A stretch of DNA of 57,349 bases, from the NCBI GenBank assembly GCA_017620975.1, contig JAGAUD010000014.1, forward strand, positions 1-57,349. Reading direction: 5' to 3'. How positions within the stretch are numbered: the stretch's first letter is position 1; each line of letters opens with the position of its first letter. The stretch is from Lachnospiraceae bacterium (lineage in GTDB: Bacteria > Bacillota_A > Clostridia > Lachnospirales > Lachnospiraceae). This document shows, piece by piece, positions 1 through 9,505 of the stretch. The notes beneath the pieces were generated by a model, which saw nothing but the letters and a program-made list of their open reading frames with translations, ran no database searches and was not told the DNA's origin. The translations under genes and the position numbers were made by a program.

Positions 1-124
1 CTTTGCCCATTCTGGATGTAATACCGGACAGATATGCAAATGCTTCTGCCAGACTGGTCTTACCTGCACCACCGTGTCCTAATAATACTACGTTACGAAT
101 TTTGTCAGTTGTGTAAACATTCAT
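1..124 (-). CDS. Elongation factor G-like GTPase, N-terminal fragment
   Basis: Only the first 41 codons are inside the window; the gene continues past the left edge. The N-terminus carries a P-loop, GHGGAGKTS at about residues 16-24, in the setting typical of EF-G and its paralogues. Clostridia often encode a second EF-G-like protein with this kind of start. The ATG is preceded by a strong ribosome binding site (GGAGGA, complement of 131-136). Translational GTPases of this family act in the cytosol on the ribosome. Whether this is the essential FusA or a paralogue cannot be decided from the fragment. Confidence 0.75.
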   Translation of the reverse strand, partial: MNVYTTDKIRNVVLLGHGGAGKTSLAEAFAYLSGITSRMGK

Positions 125-199
125 GTCTTTTCCTCCAATTACGGTGTATTTTGGGTATTCTGCCAAAGCTAAATTGGATTTCCAAATTCCCATATTGTT

Positions 200-228
200 A
201 TTTTACTAAATAATCCGACATTTTACAA
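200..228 (-). promoter_or_regulatory. Promoter of the EF-G-like gene
   Basis: On the minus strand, TTGTAA (223-228) and TAAAAT (200-205) are separated by 17 bases, a good sigma-A match. The leader to the start codon at 124 is about 70 bases. Nothing else stands out in the leader. Confidence 0.5.
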
Positions 229-313
229 GTACTATTAGTATTTTTGCACATTTATTTTTCATTTTTGCCGTAGGCAAGTCTTGGAAAATCTCCGCCTACT
301 TTACCAAACCCTG

Positions 314-342
314 TTGACTTTCACACGTTGAAGTGTTATAGT
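314..342 (+). promoter_or_regulatory. Promoter of tyrA
   Basis: TTGACT (314-319) and TATAGT (337-342) are spaced by 17 bases, just upstream of tyrA. CACAC and GTGTG words lie around the -10 region as a loose dyad, which could be an operator, but this is weak. Confidence 0.65.
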
Positions 343-378
343 GTGTTCAGAACTTTTTGATTATTGAGAGGATTGTGT

Positions 379-1479
379 ATGTCAGAAATAACCTGTGGTT
401 TTATCGGCCTTGGCCTGATTGGCGGTTCTATTGCCAAAGCCTTAAAAGAAAAAGTAAAAAACGCGAGAATCATCGCTTATGATATCAATATGAATTCTCT
501 GAAAGCAGCTGCAGATGACGGTATTGCAGATATTGTCTGCGACCGCATAGACCGGCGTTTCAGGGACTGCGATTATCTTTTCCTGTGCGCTCCTGTACAG
601 AAGAATGATGAGAATCTGCTGCAGATCCGGGACATCTTATCTCCTGACTGCATCCTTACGGATGTGGGAAGCGTCAAAACAGACATTCACCTTCATATTG
701 CAGAAATGGGATTGGAAAGTCAGTTCATCGGCGGACATCCCATGGCAGGCAGTGAGCGTGTAGGCTATATCAATTCCAAGGCAATGCTCATAGAAAATGC
801 ATATTATATCCTGACGCCTACTCCTACCGTAGACTCCGCCAAAGTAGAGGCTTATCGGGAACTGGTTACGAAAATGGGGGCCATCCCCCTCATTCTTTCC
901 TACAGCCAGCACGATTATGTTACGGCTGCTGTCAGCCATCTGCCTCATGTAATTGCGGCATCTCTGGTCAATCTGGTACGTGACAGTGATTCACCGGAGG
1001 GCATTATGAAAATGGTTGCAGCCGGAGGCTTTAAGGATATTACCAGAATTGCCTCCTCTTCTGCTGTTATGTGGCAGCAGATCTGTCTGACCAATACTGA
1101 TAATATATTAAGCCTGCTTGATGACTATATTGCTTCTCTCAATAAAATCAGGAATGAACTTTCCCGGAAGCAGGAAGACGAGCTGTATGAACTGTTTGAC
1201 AGTGCCAGAATTTACCGCGATTCCTTTATCAGTGCTTCCAGCGGTCCTATTAAGATATCGTATTCCATGAATATTGATATTGCGGACGAGCCCGGTGCCC
1301 TGGCTTCCATTGCCACCATATTGGCACTTAACAGCATCAGTATCAAGAATATCGGCATCGTTCACAATCGCGAGGCAGAAGGTGGCGTCCTGAAAATCGA
1401 ATTATATGATGAAGAAAGCATGAACCGTGCAGGTACTATTCTTTCAGGAAAGGGCTATCATATTTACAAGAAAAAGTAA
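379..1479 (+). CDS. tyrA: Prephenate dehydrogenase with C-terminal ACT domain
   Basis: The enzyme oxidatively decarboxylates prephenate to 4-hydroxyphenylpyruvate with NAD+, in cytosolic tyrosine synthesis. The N-terminal Rossmann motif GLGLIGG lies at about residues 10-16. The family signature GGHPMAGSE is near residue 118. The last ~75 residues read as an ACT domain (DEPGALASIA), the usual site of tyrosine feedback. The ATG at 379 is preferred over an upstream TTG at 364 because GAGAGGA (366-372) sits at good spacing before it; this gives 366 residues. The gene is alone, away from other aro genes, with its own promoter and a hairpin terminator downstream. Confidence 0.9.
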   Translation: MSEITCGFIGLGLIGGSIAKALKEKVKNARIIAYDINMNSLKAAADDGIADIVCDRIDRRFRDCDYLFLCAPVQKNDENLLQIRDILSPDCILTDVGSVKTDIHLHIAEMGLESQFIGGHPMAGSERVGYINSKAMLIENAYYILTPTPTVDSAKVEAYRELVTKMGAIPLILSYSQHDYVTAAVSHLPHVIAASLVNLVRDSDSPEGIMKMVAAGGFKDITRIASSSAVMWQQICLTNTDNILSLLDDYIASLNKIRNELSRKQEDELYELFDSARIYRDSFISASSGPIKISYSMNIDIADEPGALASIATILALNSISIKNIGIVHNREAEGGVLKIELYDEESMNRAGTILSGKGYHIYKKK

Positions 1480-1502
1480 GAGAACGTTATGCTGCAATAA
1501 AA

Positions 1503-1550
1503 TATGCCATCAAGCAATATGTCAACATCTATAACTTGATGGCATACTTT
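1503..1550. terminator. Probable bidirectional terminator between tyrA and the vanZ-like gene
   Basis: A perfect 12-base inverted repeat (1503-1514 and 1535-1546) encloses a 20-base loop. It is followed by CTTTT on the plus strand and a T-rich tract on the minus strand. It lies between two convergent genes. Confidence 0.65.
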
Positions 1551-1570
1551 TGTGTATACTCAGACAAATC

Positions 1571-2134
1571 CTATTCATCTTTTCTCTGCCGCCTCTTTAG
1601 CCGCCATTTTTCAACTGAAACAATGGACAGCAATCCAAAGATACCCCCACAGGTATCCAGCAATACATCTAACGGATTGCTGTAACGTCCCGGTACGAAT
1701 AACTGGTGCAATTCATCCGCTGCAGCTGAAAGAAATACCCAGCAAATCGTTATCAAATACAATCTTTTTCCTCTCTTTGCCCAGGGTCTTAAAAAGCTGT
1801 ATACCAGCACTCCCATAACTGCATACTCTGAAAAATGTGCCAGCTTTCTGATCGGAGTTTCAACATTCTCAGCCATTTCCAGCATATAACCTTCTGTCCA
1901 GTTACTGTCAGTTAAGGCATTGATAAGTTCTACTCCTTTCTCCGCCACATACATACTCAAACCGCTTGACTGCTCACCGTCCTGTGCCGAAAAAGAAAAT
2001 ATCATACTATATAACAGAAGGAGCAGACAGCCCGCAGATGCACTGATTAAAATACGCTTCCTTCTGTCCCTTTTATCTGACTTATCATTCACATTCATTT
2101 CCATTTTGTAAAGCCTGTTTTTTATCCTCTTCAT
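1571..2134 (-). CDS. VanZ-like family membrane protein
   Basis: This is a small membrane protein of the VanZ-like family, 187 residues. Hydrophobic segments lie at about 29-47, 103-118, 128-143 and 160-175. The family signature is visible: KLAHFSEY near residue 97 and ADELHQLFVPGR around 138-149, followed by DVLLDTCGG. The biochemical role of stand-alone VanZ-like proteins is unclear; the founder affects teicoplanin resistance, but resistance should not be inferred here. The start is uncertain: the first Met (2134) overlaps the upstream gene by 50 bases, and internal Mets at 2104 or 2098 would shorten it by 10-12 residues. It is the last gene after queA and the metallo-beta-lactamase-fold gene. 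Confidence 0.8.
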   Translation of the reverse strand: MKRIKNRLYKMEMNVNDKSDKRDRRKRILISASAGCLLLLLYSMIFSFSAQDGEQSSGLSMYVAEKGVELINALTDSNWTEGYMLEMAENVETPIRKLAHFSEYAVMGVLVYSFLRPWAKRGKRLYLITICWVFLSAAADELHQLFVPGRYSNPLDVLLDTCGGIFGLLSIVSVEKWRLKRRQRKDE

Positions 2135-2933
2135 TTAAAACAGCCACAATCGTCTCTACCCGAACATTCCTGCCATTCGATATAAAATCTGTAGCAAGCT
2201 GTTCTCCCCCGGAATAAAAACACTTAATTCCACGCGCTTTCAGTCTTGCTGCAACAGTCTGATCCACAGAATCCGGATTTTCTTCGGCATTCCCTGTAAT
2301 AATGGCGTATTCAGGGTTTACCCGCTCCAGCAGTTCCTCCGAAGTAGCATCATCCTCTCCATGGTGTCCAAGCTTCAGCACATCTGCCCGGCATTCCATA
2401 CCGCTTGCAAGATAAATTGCCTCTTCCTCCAGTTCCATATCGCCTGTCAGAAGGAAAGCAGTCTCAGCATAGCATAACCGAAACACCACAGAATTATTAT
2501 TTTCATTGGACTTATCAGGCTTCTCCGGCACCCAGACTTCCATCCGTGCCTGTCCCATATCGATGACTTCTGAGCCGTAAAGCTTCGTGGCTGTACTGTT
2601 TCTCTTACCGGCTGCCTTTTTTACATGCAGTTCAGCAAATGTGATTTTGTCTCTGCCGGAATAATAGACTGTCTCCGTTGGAAATGCACGCAAAATCTTT
2701 TTCAGGCTGCCGCTGTGATCCTTGTGTCCGTGTGTCAGAAAGACTGCTTTGAGAGACTCTACTCCTTTGGCATGGAGCACCTCTTTGATTTTGGGCGCAT
2801 CCTCCCTGGTACCGGTATCGCACAGATAAAAACCGTCCTCCGGTACTTCTATCAGAAAACAGTCAGCTTTTCCGATAGAAATAAAGGACAGACGCAGTTC
2901 GTTTTGAGGACTGCTATCTGTTCTGCCCATCAT
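2085..2933 (-). CDS. Metallo-beta-lactamase-fold hydrolase, ComEC C-domain-like
   Basis: The 282-residue protein has the metal-binding motif THGHKDH near residue 67, a GDM motif near 158 and GHHG near 189, as in the isolated metallo-beta-lactamase domain of ComEC/Rec2-type proteins. It lacks the competence membrane domain. No signal peptide is seen, so it is probably cytosolic, and its substrate is unknown. ATG codons occur at 2933 and 2930; the second lies at better distance from AGAGGA. It overlaps queA by 20 bases upstream and the VanZ-like gene downstream, so the three are probably translationally coupled. Confidence 0.85.
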   Translation of the reverse strand: MMGRTDSSPQNELRLSFISIGKADCFLIEVPEDGFYLCDTGTREDAPKIKEVLHAKGVESLKAVFLTHGHKDHSGSLKKILRAFPTETVYYSGRDKITFAELHVKKAAGKRNSTATKLYGSEVIDMGQARMEVWVPEKPDKSNENNNSVVFRLCYAETAFLLTGDMELEEEAIYLASGMECRADVLKLGHHGEDDATSEELLERVNPEYAIITGNAEENPDSVDQTVAARLKARGIKCFYSGGEQLATDFISNGRNVRVETIVAVLNEEDKKQALQNGNECE

Positions 2934-4002
2934 CCTGTCCTCTTGCTGCTTCCTGTTCCATATCCTGATCGGTTATGAACATCGCATCTCCAAAGCTGAA
3001 AAAGCGATAGCGCTCTTTTATGGCTTCTGCATAAGCATTCAGCACATTCTCTCTGCCCGCCAAAGCAGATACCAGCATCACAAGTGTAGATTCCGGAAGG
3101 TGGAAATTGGTAATCAGCGCATCCAATACCTTAAAGCGATATCCGGGATAAATGAAGATTTCGGTATTATCACAGCCGGCATGAATGAAACCATCCTCAC
3201 CAGAAGCACTTTCCACTGTACGACAGCTGGTAGTACCCACACAGATGACTCTTCCGCCGTTTACTTTGGTTTGGTTGATCAGCGCTGCTGCTTCCTCCGA
3301 TACCTGATAATATTCAGAATGCATGTGATGCTCCAGCACATTCTCTTCTTTTACCGGACGGAAAGTCCCCAGTCCTACATGGAGTGTTACATAGGCAATG
3401 TTCACACCTTTGGCTGCAATCTGCTCTAACAGCTGTGTAGTAAAATGCAGACCTGCGGTAGGTGCTGCTGCCGATCCCTCGTACTTGGCGTACACCGTCT
3501 GATAACGGTTGCGGTCTTTCAGTTTATGGGTAATATAGGGAGGCAAAGGCATCTCTCCCAGGCGGTCAAGCACCTCTTCCCAGATACCTTCATACTCGAA
3601 ACGAATCAGTCGATTGCCTTCTTCTACTGTTTCCAATACTTCTGCTTTCAGCATTCCATCTCCAAATACCAGCCTGGTTCCGGGCTTACATTTCTTCCCT
3701 GGTTTTACGAGAGTCTCCCACACATCAGCTTCCCTGCGCTTTAACAAAAGCACCTCCACATGAGCGCCGGTACCTTCCCGCTCCCCTAAAAGTCTTGCCG
3801 GAATAACCTTGGTATTATTCAGTACCAGGCAGTCTCCCGGATGCAGATAATCTATAATTTCTTTAAAAATATGATGCGACACTGCCCCGGTGTCCTTATT
3901 TAGCACCAGGAGCCTGGAGGACGAGCGGTCCTCCAGCGGGTCCTGGGCAATCAGTTCCTGAGGCAGGTCAAAATAAAAATCTGATTTTTTCAGTTCTGTC
4001 AT
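2914..4002 (-). CDS. queA: tRNA preQ1(34) S-adenosylmethionine ribosyltransferase-isomerase
   Basis: QueA transfers and isomerises the ribosyl group of S-adenosylmethionine onto preQ1 in the tRNA wobble position, making epoxyqueuosine. The sequence shows the typical start ([16 protein letters not shown]), the APTAGLHFT motif, THVGLGTF-like [12 protein letters not shown] and a C-terminal [15 protein letters not shown]. The ATG at 4002 is chosen because AAGGA (complement of 4009-4013) stands 7 bases before it; an upstream Met at 4023 lacks such a site. The length, 362 residues, is normal. It follows the M18 peptidase by 46 bases and probably shares its transcript. Confidence 0.93.
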   Translation of the reverse strand: MTELKKSDFYFDLPQELIAQDPLEDRSSSRLLVLNKDTGAVSHHIFKEIIDYLHPGDCLVLNNTKVIPARLLGEREGTGAHVEVLLLKRREADVWETLVKPGKKCKPGTRLVFGDGMLKAEVLETVEEGNRLIRFEYEGIWEEVLDRLGEMPLPPYITHKLKDRNRYQTVYAKYEGSAAAPTAGLHFTTQLLEQIAAKGVNIAYVTLHVGLGTFRPVKEENVLEHHMHSEYYQVSEEAAALINQTKVNGGRVICVGTTSCRTVESASGEDGFIHAGCDNTEIFIYPGYRFKVLDALITNFHLPESTLVMLVSALAGRENVLNAYAEAIKERYRFFSFGDAMFITDQDMEQEAARGQDDGQNR

Positions 4003-4048
4003 ATTGAATCCTTTATCAGCCATGCATCCGATGCACGGCGAATTTATA

Positions 4049-5476
4049 TTACATTCCTGCTTTTTCTACGAAAGCGCGATATCCACGGTAGGTCTCATAC
4101 ACATCAGCCTTGCTGGTAGCTTCCCAGGGGGCATGCATGTTAAGAACTGCCACGCCGCTGTCGATGACATTCATGCCATACAGAGCCAGGATATAAGCGA
4201 TGGTTCCGCCACCGCCCAGGTCTACTTTACCAAGCTCTGCAGTCTGGAAGTTGACGCCGGCTTCTTCATAAATCTTTCTGATGTGAGCCAGGTATTCTGC
4301 GTTGGCATCGTTGGAACCGGATTTTCCTCTGGAGCCGGTGAACTTATTCAGTACCATACCGCCACCCAGGTAAGCTACATTTTTCTTATCAAAGCTTCCT
4401 GCATAGGAAGGGTCGTAAGCACTGCTAACATCGGAAGAAAGCATGCAGCAACGTGCCAGACATCTGCGCACATTCAGCTCACTGTATTCGCCGCAGAGAT
4501 TCATCACCTCTGCCACTGCATTCTCAAAGAATCTGGACTGCATACCGGTAGCGCCTACAGAACCGATTTCTTCCTTGTCTACCAGGATACAGCACATGGT
4601 TCTCTTAGTCTCTTTCGTATCCAGCATTGCCATCAGAGAGGTGTAAGCACAGACTCTGTCGTCCTGACCATAGGAAAGGATTATGCTGCGGTCGAAGCCT
4701 GCTTCTCTTGCTTTACCGGCAGGAACTACTTCCAGTTCTGCGGAGATAAAGTCCTCTTCTTCGATATCGTACTGGTTTTTCAGGATATCCAGGATGCCTG
4801 CTTTGACAGCTTCCTTTACGGTCTCTTTCTTGCCATCGGCATTCTTATCTTCTGCCTTAGGTCCTACTTTAATAGGCTTGTTGCCTACGATCAGGTCAAG
4901 TGCTTCTCCTTCGATGACCTTGGCAGCTTTCTTTTCCAGCTGCTCCTGAGACAGGTGGATCAGCAGGTCTGAAATGAAGAATACGGGATCATCTTCATTT
5001 TCACCTACGTTCAGTTCAATAGTGGTGCCGTCTTTCTTTACTACCACACCGTGAAGCGCAAGAGGAATGGTTACCCACTGATACTTTTTCACACCACCGT
5101 AATAATGGGTGTCGAGATAAGCAAATCCGCCGTCTTCGTAAAGCGGATTCTGCTTGATGTCCAGTCTGGGGCTGTCAATATGTGCGCCCAGAATGTTCAT
5201 ACCTTCTGTCATAGGTCTGGTACCGATCTGGAACATAGCGATGGATTTATTCATCCATACGCTGTATACTTTATCGCCTTTTTTCAAGGTCTTACCTTCT
5301 GCAATCAGTGTTTCCAGTTCTTTATATCCTGCTGCTTCTACGGTATTTACAATGGTGTCGATACACTCACGCTCGGTCTTACTGTTATCCAGGAACTCTC
5401 TGTATCCTGCATTTAATGTTTCCAGTTCTTTTAACTGGGCTTCGTTGTAGGTTTCCCAAGTATTTTTTCGTTCCAT
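4049..5476 (-). CDS. M18 family aminopeptidase
   Basis: This is a zinc-dependent cytosolic exopeptidase of the M18 family (ApeB/DNPEP-like), which removes N-terminal residues from peptides, often acidic ones. Metal and catalytic motifs are visible: [10 protein letters not shown] near residue 97, GQDDR near 270, DKEEIGS near 301 and NMHAPWE near 444. The start at 5476 is preferred over 5497 because GGAGA (complement of 5481-5485) precedes it. That gives 475 residues, usual for the family. The gene sits 65 bases downstream of pheT and 46 upstream of queA, probably within one long transcript. Confidence 0.9.
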   Translation of the reverse strand: MERKNTWETYNEAQLKELETLNAGYREFLDNSKTERECIDTIVNTVEAAGYKELETLIAEGKTLKKGDKVYSVWMNKSIAMFQIGTRPMTEGMNILGAHIDSPRLDIKQNPLYEDGGFAYLDTHYYGGVKKYQWVTIPLALHGVVVKKDGTTIELNVGENEDDPVFFISDLLIHLSQEQLEKKAAKVIEGEALDLIVGNKPIKVGPKAEDKNADGKKETVKEAVKAGILDILKNQYDIEEEDFISAELEVVPAGKAREAGFDRSIILSYGQDDRVCAYTSLMAMLDTKETKRTMCCILVDKEEIGSVGATGMQSRFFENAVAEVMNLCGEYSELNVRRCLARCCMLSSDVSSAYDPSYAGSFDKKNVAYLGGGMVLNKFTGSRGKSGSNDANAEYLAHIRKIYEEAGVNFQTAELGKVDLGGGGTIAYILALYGMNVIDSGVAVLNMHAPWEATSKADVYETYRGYRAFVEKAGM

Positions 5477-5541
5477 TTTATCTCCAATTCCGGGCATTTC
5501 TGCCCAAACTTCTTAATCAAAATTACTTTACAATCTATCCG

Positions 5542-7962
5542 TCAGCTTCTAAGTTCCACGCCGTACTTCTTATTTAGCTGCTTTAAAACTTTCTTTACGA
5601 ATCCATCAACAGATTCCGCACCAAATGCCTCATCTTTGGGTGTGAATACCACTGTAAAGGCCATACTCTTCTTATCAGCCGCAATCTGTTCTCCTTCATA
5701 AATATCAAAGAGAGAAATGTTTGTGATGTATTTGCAGCTTTCCTTCATAACCGCTTCAATCTCTCCGCAGGTGATCTCCTTGTCCATTACCAAAGCCAGG
5801 TCACGCTGCTCCTCAGGGAACTTAGGCAAAGGCTTGAATACAGGCTTTTTGCCGTACCACTGGGATACTACTTTAAGATCCATTTCCAGAATAAATGCAG
5901 GGGTACGCAGATCCTGTTCATCAGCAACATCATAGGCAAGCTTTCCAAAGTAACCGATTTCTGCTCCATTGCACAAAATACGTGCCGTCTGGTAAGGATG
6001 CAGGAAGGTATTACTCATATTCTCATACACAAACTCTAACTGCAGAGTATCAGCAATCTTCTCAGCTATACCCTTCATGGTATAGAAGGATTCCTTTTTA
6101 CCGAAAATACCTACACACAGTCTGGGCTTTTCATCCGGATACTGAGTCAAAGGAAGCTCATAGGGCATAAATACATTGCCGATTTCAAATAATCTTCCCT
6201 CCAGATTACCTCTCTTCTGGTTACGCGCAATTGCATTGATCATGGATGCTGCCAGGGTGGTTCTCATCAGGGACAATTCATCACTGATCGGATTCATAAG
6301 TCTGATGGTCTTGCGCTCTACGGCATCCTGGGGCAATTTCAGCATGTCAAGGTCTGCAGGTGAGAAGAAGGAATAATGAATACACTCGTAAGCACCTACG
6401 CTGCACAGTGCTTTCTTCAGCTTCAGCTCACTCTTTTGCTGCAGGTTGAGTCCACCGATGGTAACCTGTGCTGAAGGCATAAAAGCAGGTACCACATGAT
6501 CATAACCATACATACGGATCACTTCTTCTGCCACATCCTGATAAGTTTCCATATCCTCACGATAAGCAGGTACCTGAAGGATCAGGGAATCCCCATCCAT
6601 CTTGGGCTCGAAGGACAGATTGGTCATAATCTTAAGTATTTCCTCATTGGGCACTACAATACCCAGACAATCATTTACTTTTTTAACACTTACGGTAAGT
6701 TCCCTGGGTTCTACGCTATTGCCGGTATTGACATCCACATGTGTGCGCCCCACTTTACCACAGCCAAGCTCCTCAATCAGATGAAGCGCACGCTTCATTG
6801 CCATAACCGTTGCATATTCGTCTACACCCTTTTCATAACGGGCGCTGGAATCAGAACGCTTGCCAAGTGCTCTGGAGGTTCTGCGGATATTGTCACGGGC
6901 AAATTTGGCAGATTCGAACAAAACGGCACTTGTAGTGTCACGGATTTCAGAATTCAATCCTCCCATAACACCTGCCAAGGCAACAGGCTTTACACCGTCA
7001 CAGATTACCATATTGGCATCTGTCAGTGTCAGTTCCTGACCATCCAGGGTAGTAATCGTTTCACCGTCAGCAGCTCTTCTTACTTGAATGGCATTGCCTT
7101 CCAGTGTGGTCAGGTCAAAAGCATGCATGGGCTGACCCAGTTCTTTCAAAATATAGTTGGTAATATCCACCACATTAGAGATAGCATCAATGCCTACCAG
7201 AGCCAATCTTCTCTTCATCCATGCGGGAGATTCCCCTATGGTAACATCTGTTACATAATGGGCGCTGTATCTGGGACACAGATCCGGACAATCTACCGTT
7301 ACTTTAAATCCGGCAAGCTCTTCCTCTGTTTCTGAATAGCTTACATCCGGCATCTTTAATTCTTTTTCCAGAACGGCCGCAACCTCTCTGGCGATACCGA
7401 AGATACTCTGGCAATCCGGACGGTTAGCGGTAATGGCAATATCAAAGATCCAGTCATCCAGACCTAAGATCGGTTTAACATCTGCGCCAACCGGGGCATC
7501 CTCAGGGAGCACCAGAAGGCCGTTGTAGCCCGCACCGGGATACATATTTTCACTGACACCAAGCTCTACGCCGGAGCAAAGCATACCGTGGGATTCATAA
7601 CCGCGAAGCTTGCCTTTTCCAATGGTCATAACACCTTCTACTGTCTTATGGTCCTTAGCAGTAGCATATACGGTAGCGCCTACTAAAGCTGCGGGGAACT
7701 TACCTCCCGCTGCCACATTGTCTGCACCACAGCAGATCTGGAAGGTACCATGCTCGCCGCAGTCTACCTGGCATACATGCAGGTGGGTGTCGGGAATGGC
7801 TTCACAGGTCAGCACCTTACCTACGACTACCTTACTGATATCTTTTCCTACTTCATACAATTCTTCTACTTCGAAGCCACAGGAAAATAACTTATCCTGT
7901 AACTCCTGGGGTGTAATATCTATATCAACATATTCCTTTAACCAACTAAGGGGTGTGATCAT
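5542..7962 (-). CDS. pheT: Phenylalanyl-tRNA synthetase beta subunit
   Basis: PheT is the structural and tRNA-binding subunit of the alpha2-beta2 synthetase that charges tRNA-Phe. At 806 residues it is full length. Visible regions are an N-terminal EMAP-type tRNA-binding domain (about 40-150), the B3/B4 editing region (about 210-380), the B5 domain (about 405-480), a catalytic-like core and a C-terminal anticodon-binding FDX-ACB domain (about 712-805, with FPEEQRDLALVMD). The ATG lies 23 bases after pheS, preceded by GGTAAGG. Expression should follow the T-box ahead of pheS. Confidence 0.95.
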   Translation of the reverse strand: MITPLSWLKEYVDIDITPQELQDKLFSCGFEVEELYEVGKDISKVVVGKVLTCEAIPDTHLHVCQVDCGEHGTFQICCGADNVAAGGKFPAALVGATVYATAKDHKTVEGVMTIGKGKLRGYESHGMLCSGVELGVSENMYPGAGYNGLLVLPEDAPVGADVKPILGLDDWIFDIAITANRPDCQSIFGIAREVAAVLEKELKMPDVSYSETEEELAGFKVTVDCPDLCPRYSAHYVTDVTIGESPAWMKRRLALVGIDAISNVVDITNYILKELGQPMHAFDLTTLEGNAIQVRRAADGETITTLDGQELTLTDANMVICDGVKPVALAGVMGGLNSEIRDTTSAVLFESAKFARDNIRRTSRALGKRSDSSARYEKGVDEYATVMAMKRALHLIEELGCGKVGRTHVDVNTGNSVEPRELTVSVKKVNDCLGIVVPNEEILKIMTNLSFEPKMDGDSLILQVPAYREDMETYQDVAEEVIRMYGYDHVVPAFMPSAQVTIGGLNLQQKSELKLKKALCSVGAYECIHYSFFSPADLDMLKLPQDAVERKTIRLMNPISDELSLMRTTLAASMINAIARNQKRGNLEGRLFEIGNVFMPYELPLTQYPDEKPRLCVGIFGKKESFYTMKGIAEKIADTLQLEFVYENMSNTFLHPYQTARILCNGAEIGYFGKLAYDVADEQDLRTPAFILEMDLKVVSQWYGKKPVFKPLPKFPEEQRDLALVMDKEITCGEIEAVMKESCKYITNISLFDIYEGEQIAADKKSMAFTVVFTPKDEAFGAESVDGFVKKVLKQLNKKYGVELRS

Positions 7963-7985
7963 ATTTCTTTACCTTACCTTTCTGA

Positions 7986-9011
7986 TTAGTCGTTCAACTG
8001 TTTTAATACACGTAAATCGGATTCAAACAATAATTTAATATTGTTGATGCCGTATTTTAACATTGCCGTACGCTCAATACCGATACCGAATGCAAATCCG
8101 CTGTATTCATTGGGATCCACACCGCAATTCTCCAGTACTTTGTTGTTAACCACTCCGGCACCCAGGATCTCTATCCAGCCTGTTCCTTTACACAGCTTAC
8201 AGCCACTTCCTCCGCATTCAAAGCAGCTGCAGTCTACCTCTACAGAAGGCTCAGTGAAGGGGAAGTAAGAAGGACGAAGTCTGGTCTTGGTACCCTCTCC
8301 GTAAATCTTCTTAACAAATACATCCAGCATACCCTGAAGGTCGCAAAGTGTGATCCCCTTGTCTACTACCAGACCTTCCATCTGGGTAAACATAGGAGAA
8401 TGCGTAGCGTCATCATCAGAACGGAATACCTTACCGGGAGACAAAATCTTAATAGGCGGTTTCTTGCTCTCCATGACATGAATCTGTCCTGCAGAGGTCT
8501 GTGTTCTCAAGAGAAACTCCGGTGACAGATAGAATGTATCCTGCATGTCTCTGGCAGGATGATCCTGAGGGGTATTTAATGCTGTAAAATTGTAATAGTC
8601 AGTCTCAATCTCAGTTCCCTCAAAAATCTCAAATCCCATGCCTGCAAATACATCGATGAGCTGATTGCGAATCAGAGTAATGGGATGAAGATTTCCTTCC
8701 TCGGATTCTACTGCGGGGAGAGAAATGTCAATTTTCTCAGACTCGTAACGATCCTGCAGCTCCTTTGCTTTCATCTTCACATCCATCTCACCAAGGTAGG
8801 TAAGTGCCCATTCCTTCAGCGCGTTGACACCCTTACCATAGTCTGCTCTCTGCTCAGGGGGAATGTTTTTCATTTCCTTCATCAGCAGACCGATCTTACC
8901 GGCCTTGCCATCCAGATATTTCTTTTTGAATTCATACACTTCTTTTGAAGAATTTAATTCTTCTGCACCAGCAATGATCTCTTGCTTGATCTGTTCCAAA
9001 TTAGCGTTCAT
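7986..9011 (-). CDS. pheS: Phenylalanyl-tRNA synthetase alpha subunit
   Basis: PheS carries the class II catalytic core that activates phenylalanine and charges tRNA-Phe. The 341 residues comprise an N-terminal coiled coil (about 1-95) and the catalytic domain. Class II motif 2 is seen around [11 protein letters not shown], and motif 3 in [14 protein letters not shown] near the end. The start has only a modest ribosome binding site (AGTAGG, 5 bases upstream). The leader is unusual: after the T-box terminator, folded element A (9072-9193) separates the switch from the start codon. Confidence 0.95.
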   Translation of the reverse strand: MNANLEQIKQEIIAGAEELNSSKEVYEFKKKYLDGKAGKIGLLMKEMKNIPPEQRADYGKGVNALKEWALTYLGEMDVKMKAKELQDRYESEKIDISLPAVESEEGNLHPITLIRNQLIDVFAGMGFEIFEGTEIETDYYNFTALNTPQDHPARDMQDTFYLSPEFLLRTQTSAGQIHVMESKKPPIKILSPGKVFRSDDDATHSPMFTQMEGLVVDKGITLCDLQGMLDVFVKKIYGEGTKTRLRPSYFPFTEPSVEVDCSCFECGGSGCKLCKGTGWIEILGAGVVNNKVLENCGVDPNEYSGFAFGIGIERTAMLKYGINNIKLLFESDLRVLKQLND

Positions 9012-9071
9012 AATGCCTACTGTAAAAATTTTAAATTTGCTTTACTCGCCAAGGGGTTCGCCTGTCATCTT

Positions 9072-9193
9072 CGATAAGCAGCCTTGTATCGCTTCGCGAC
9101 ACAAGGCTCGCGTTGCTCGCCAAATGCTCTTCTTCATGGAAATGTGTGCACGCACACACTTCCATTCATCCGAGCACTTGGCTCTGCTTATCG
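9072..9193 (-). repeat. Folded element A: outer stem enclosing two hairpins, in the pheS leader
   Basis: Outer arms 9072-9081 and 9184-9193 are perfectly complementary over 10 bases (CGATAAGCAG). Inside, arms 9081-9092 and 9096-9107 form a 12-base stem with one G-U pair and a TTC loop. A second compound hairpin has arms 9119-9129/9172-9182 (10 of 11) and 9136-9148/9153-9165 (12 of 13). The whole predicts a three-way junction. It lies exactly between the T-box terminator T-run and pheS, and no coding function is apparent. It resembles elements B and C in plan, though the sequence is mostly different. Confidence 0.7.
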
Positions 9194-9196
9194 CGT

Positions 9197-9470
9197 AAAA
9201 AATCCCTTGTAGCTTGCTACAAGGGACGAAAAGATTTCCGCGGTACCACCCATATTCCCAATGACTTAAAATATCATTCTCAAAGTCCTTTGGGCTCTTC
9301 ATTAAGCTTAACGCGCCTCCACGTCACAGGTTACCATTGCTCTCGCCCATGCAGCTCCGGTGGGAACTTCGAGGGATCATCTGAACTTAAGGAAGCTTCC
9401 AGCCGCTGACTTCCTCTCTCTGAAAGAAAATGATACTCTACTGTACACCTTCATTGCTTTTCTAATATCT
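9197..9470 (-). promoter_or_regulatory. T-box leader controlling pheST
   Basis: On the minus strand the leader has the hallmark T-box sequence GGGTGGTACCGCGG (complement of about 9238-9251). An upstream stem I region includes AGAGAG. A phenylalanine UUC specifier candidate lies at 9364-9366, in the usual GAA-x-codon setting. The leader ends in a perfect 11-base terminator stem (9203-9213/9216-9226) and six T (9197-9202). Uncharged tRNA-Phe is expected to pair with the specifier and the T-box bulge and so stabilise the antiterminator. The specifier assignment is by pattern, not folding. Confidence 0.92.
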
Positions 9471-9476
9471 TTCTTT

Positions 9477-9505
9477 ATTTTAGTGATTTACAGGGTAAAT
9501 GTCAA
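9477..9505 (-). promoter_or_regulatory. Promoter of the T-box-pheST transcript
   Basis: TTGACA (9500-9505) and TAAAAT (9477-9482) on the minus strand are separated by 17 bases. The -35 box overlaps the stop codon end (9502) of the yihY-like gene. Confidence 0.8.

Noticed and set aside
1571..2134. Glycopeptide resistance function for the VanZ-like gene
   Set aside because: No other van gene is present, and stand-alone VanZ-like proteins are common in Firmicutes with no proven resistance role.
4004..4972. Plus-strand reading frame of 322 codons opposite the M18 aminopeptidase
   Set aside because: Antisense to a gene with full catalytic motifs; no start signal and no family resemblance.
6496..7335. 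Plus-strand reading frame of 279 codons opposite pheT
   Set aside because: Antisense to pheT and without protein features.
9042..9302. Minus-strand reading frame of 86 codons in the pheS leader
   Set aside because: It runs through the T-box, its terminator and the folded element A, which explain the sequence better.
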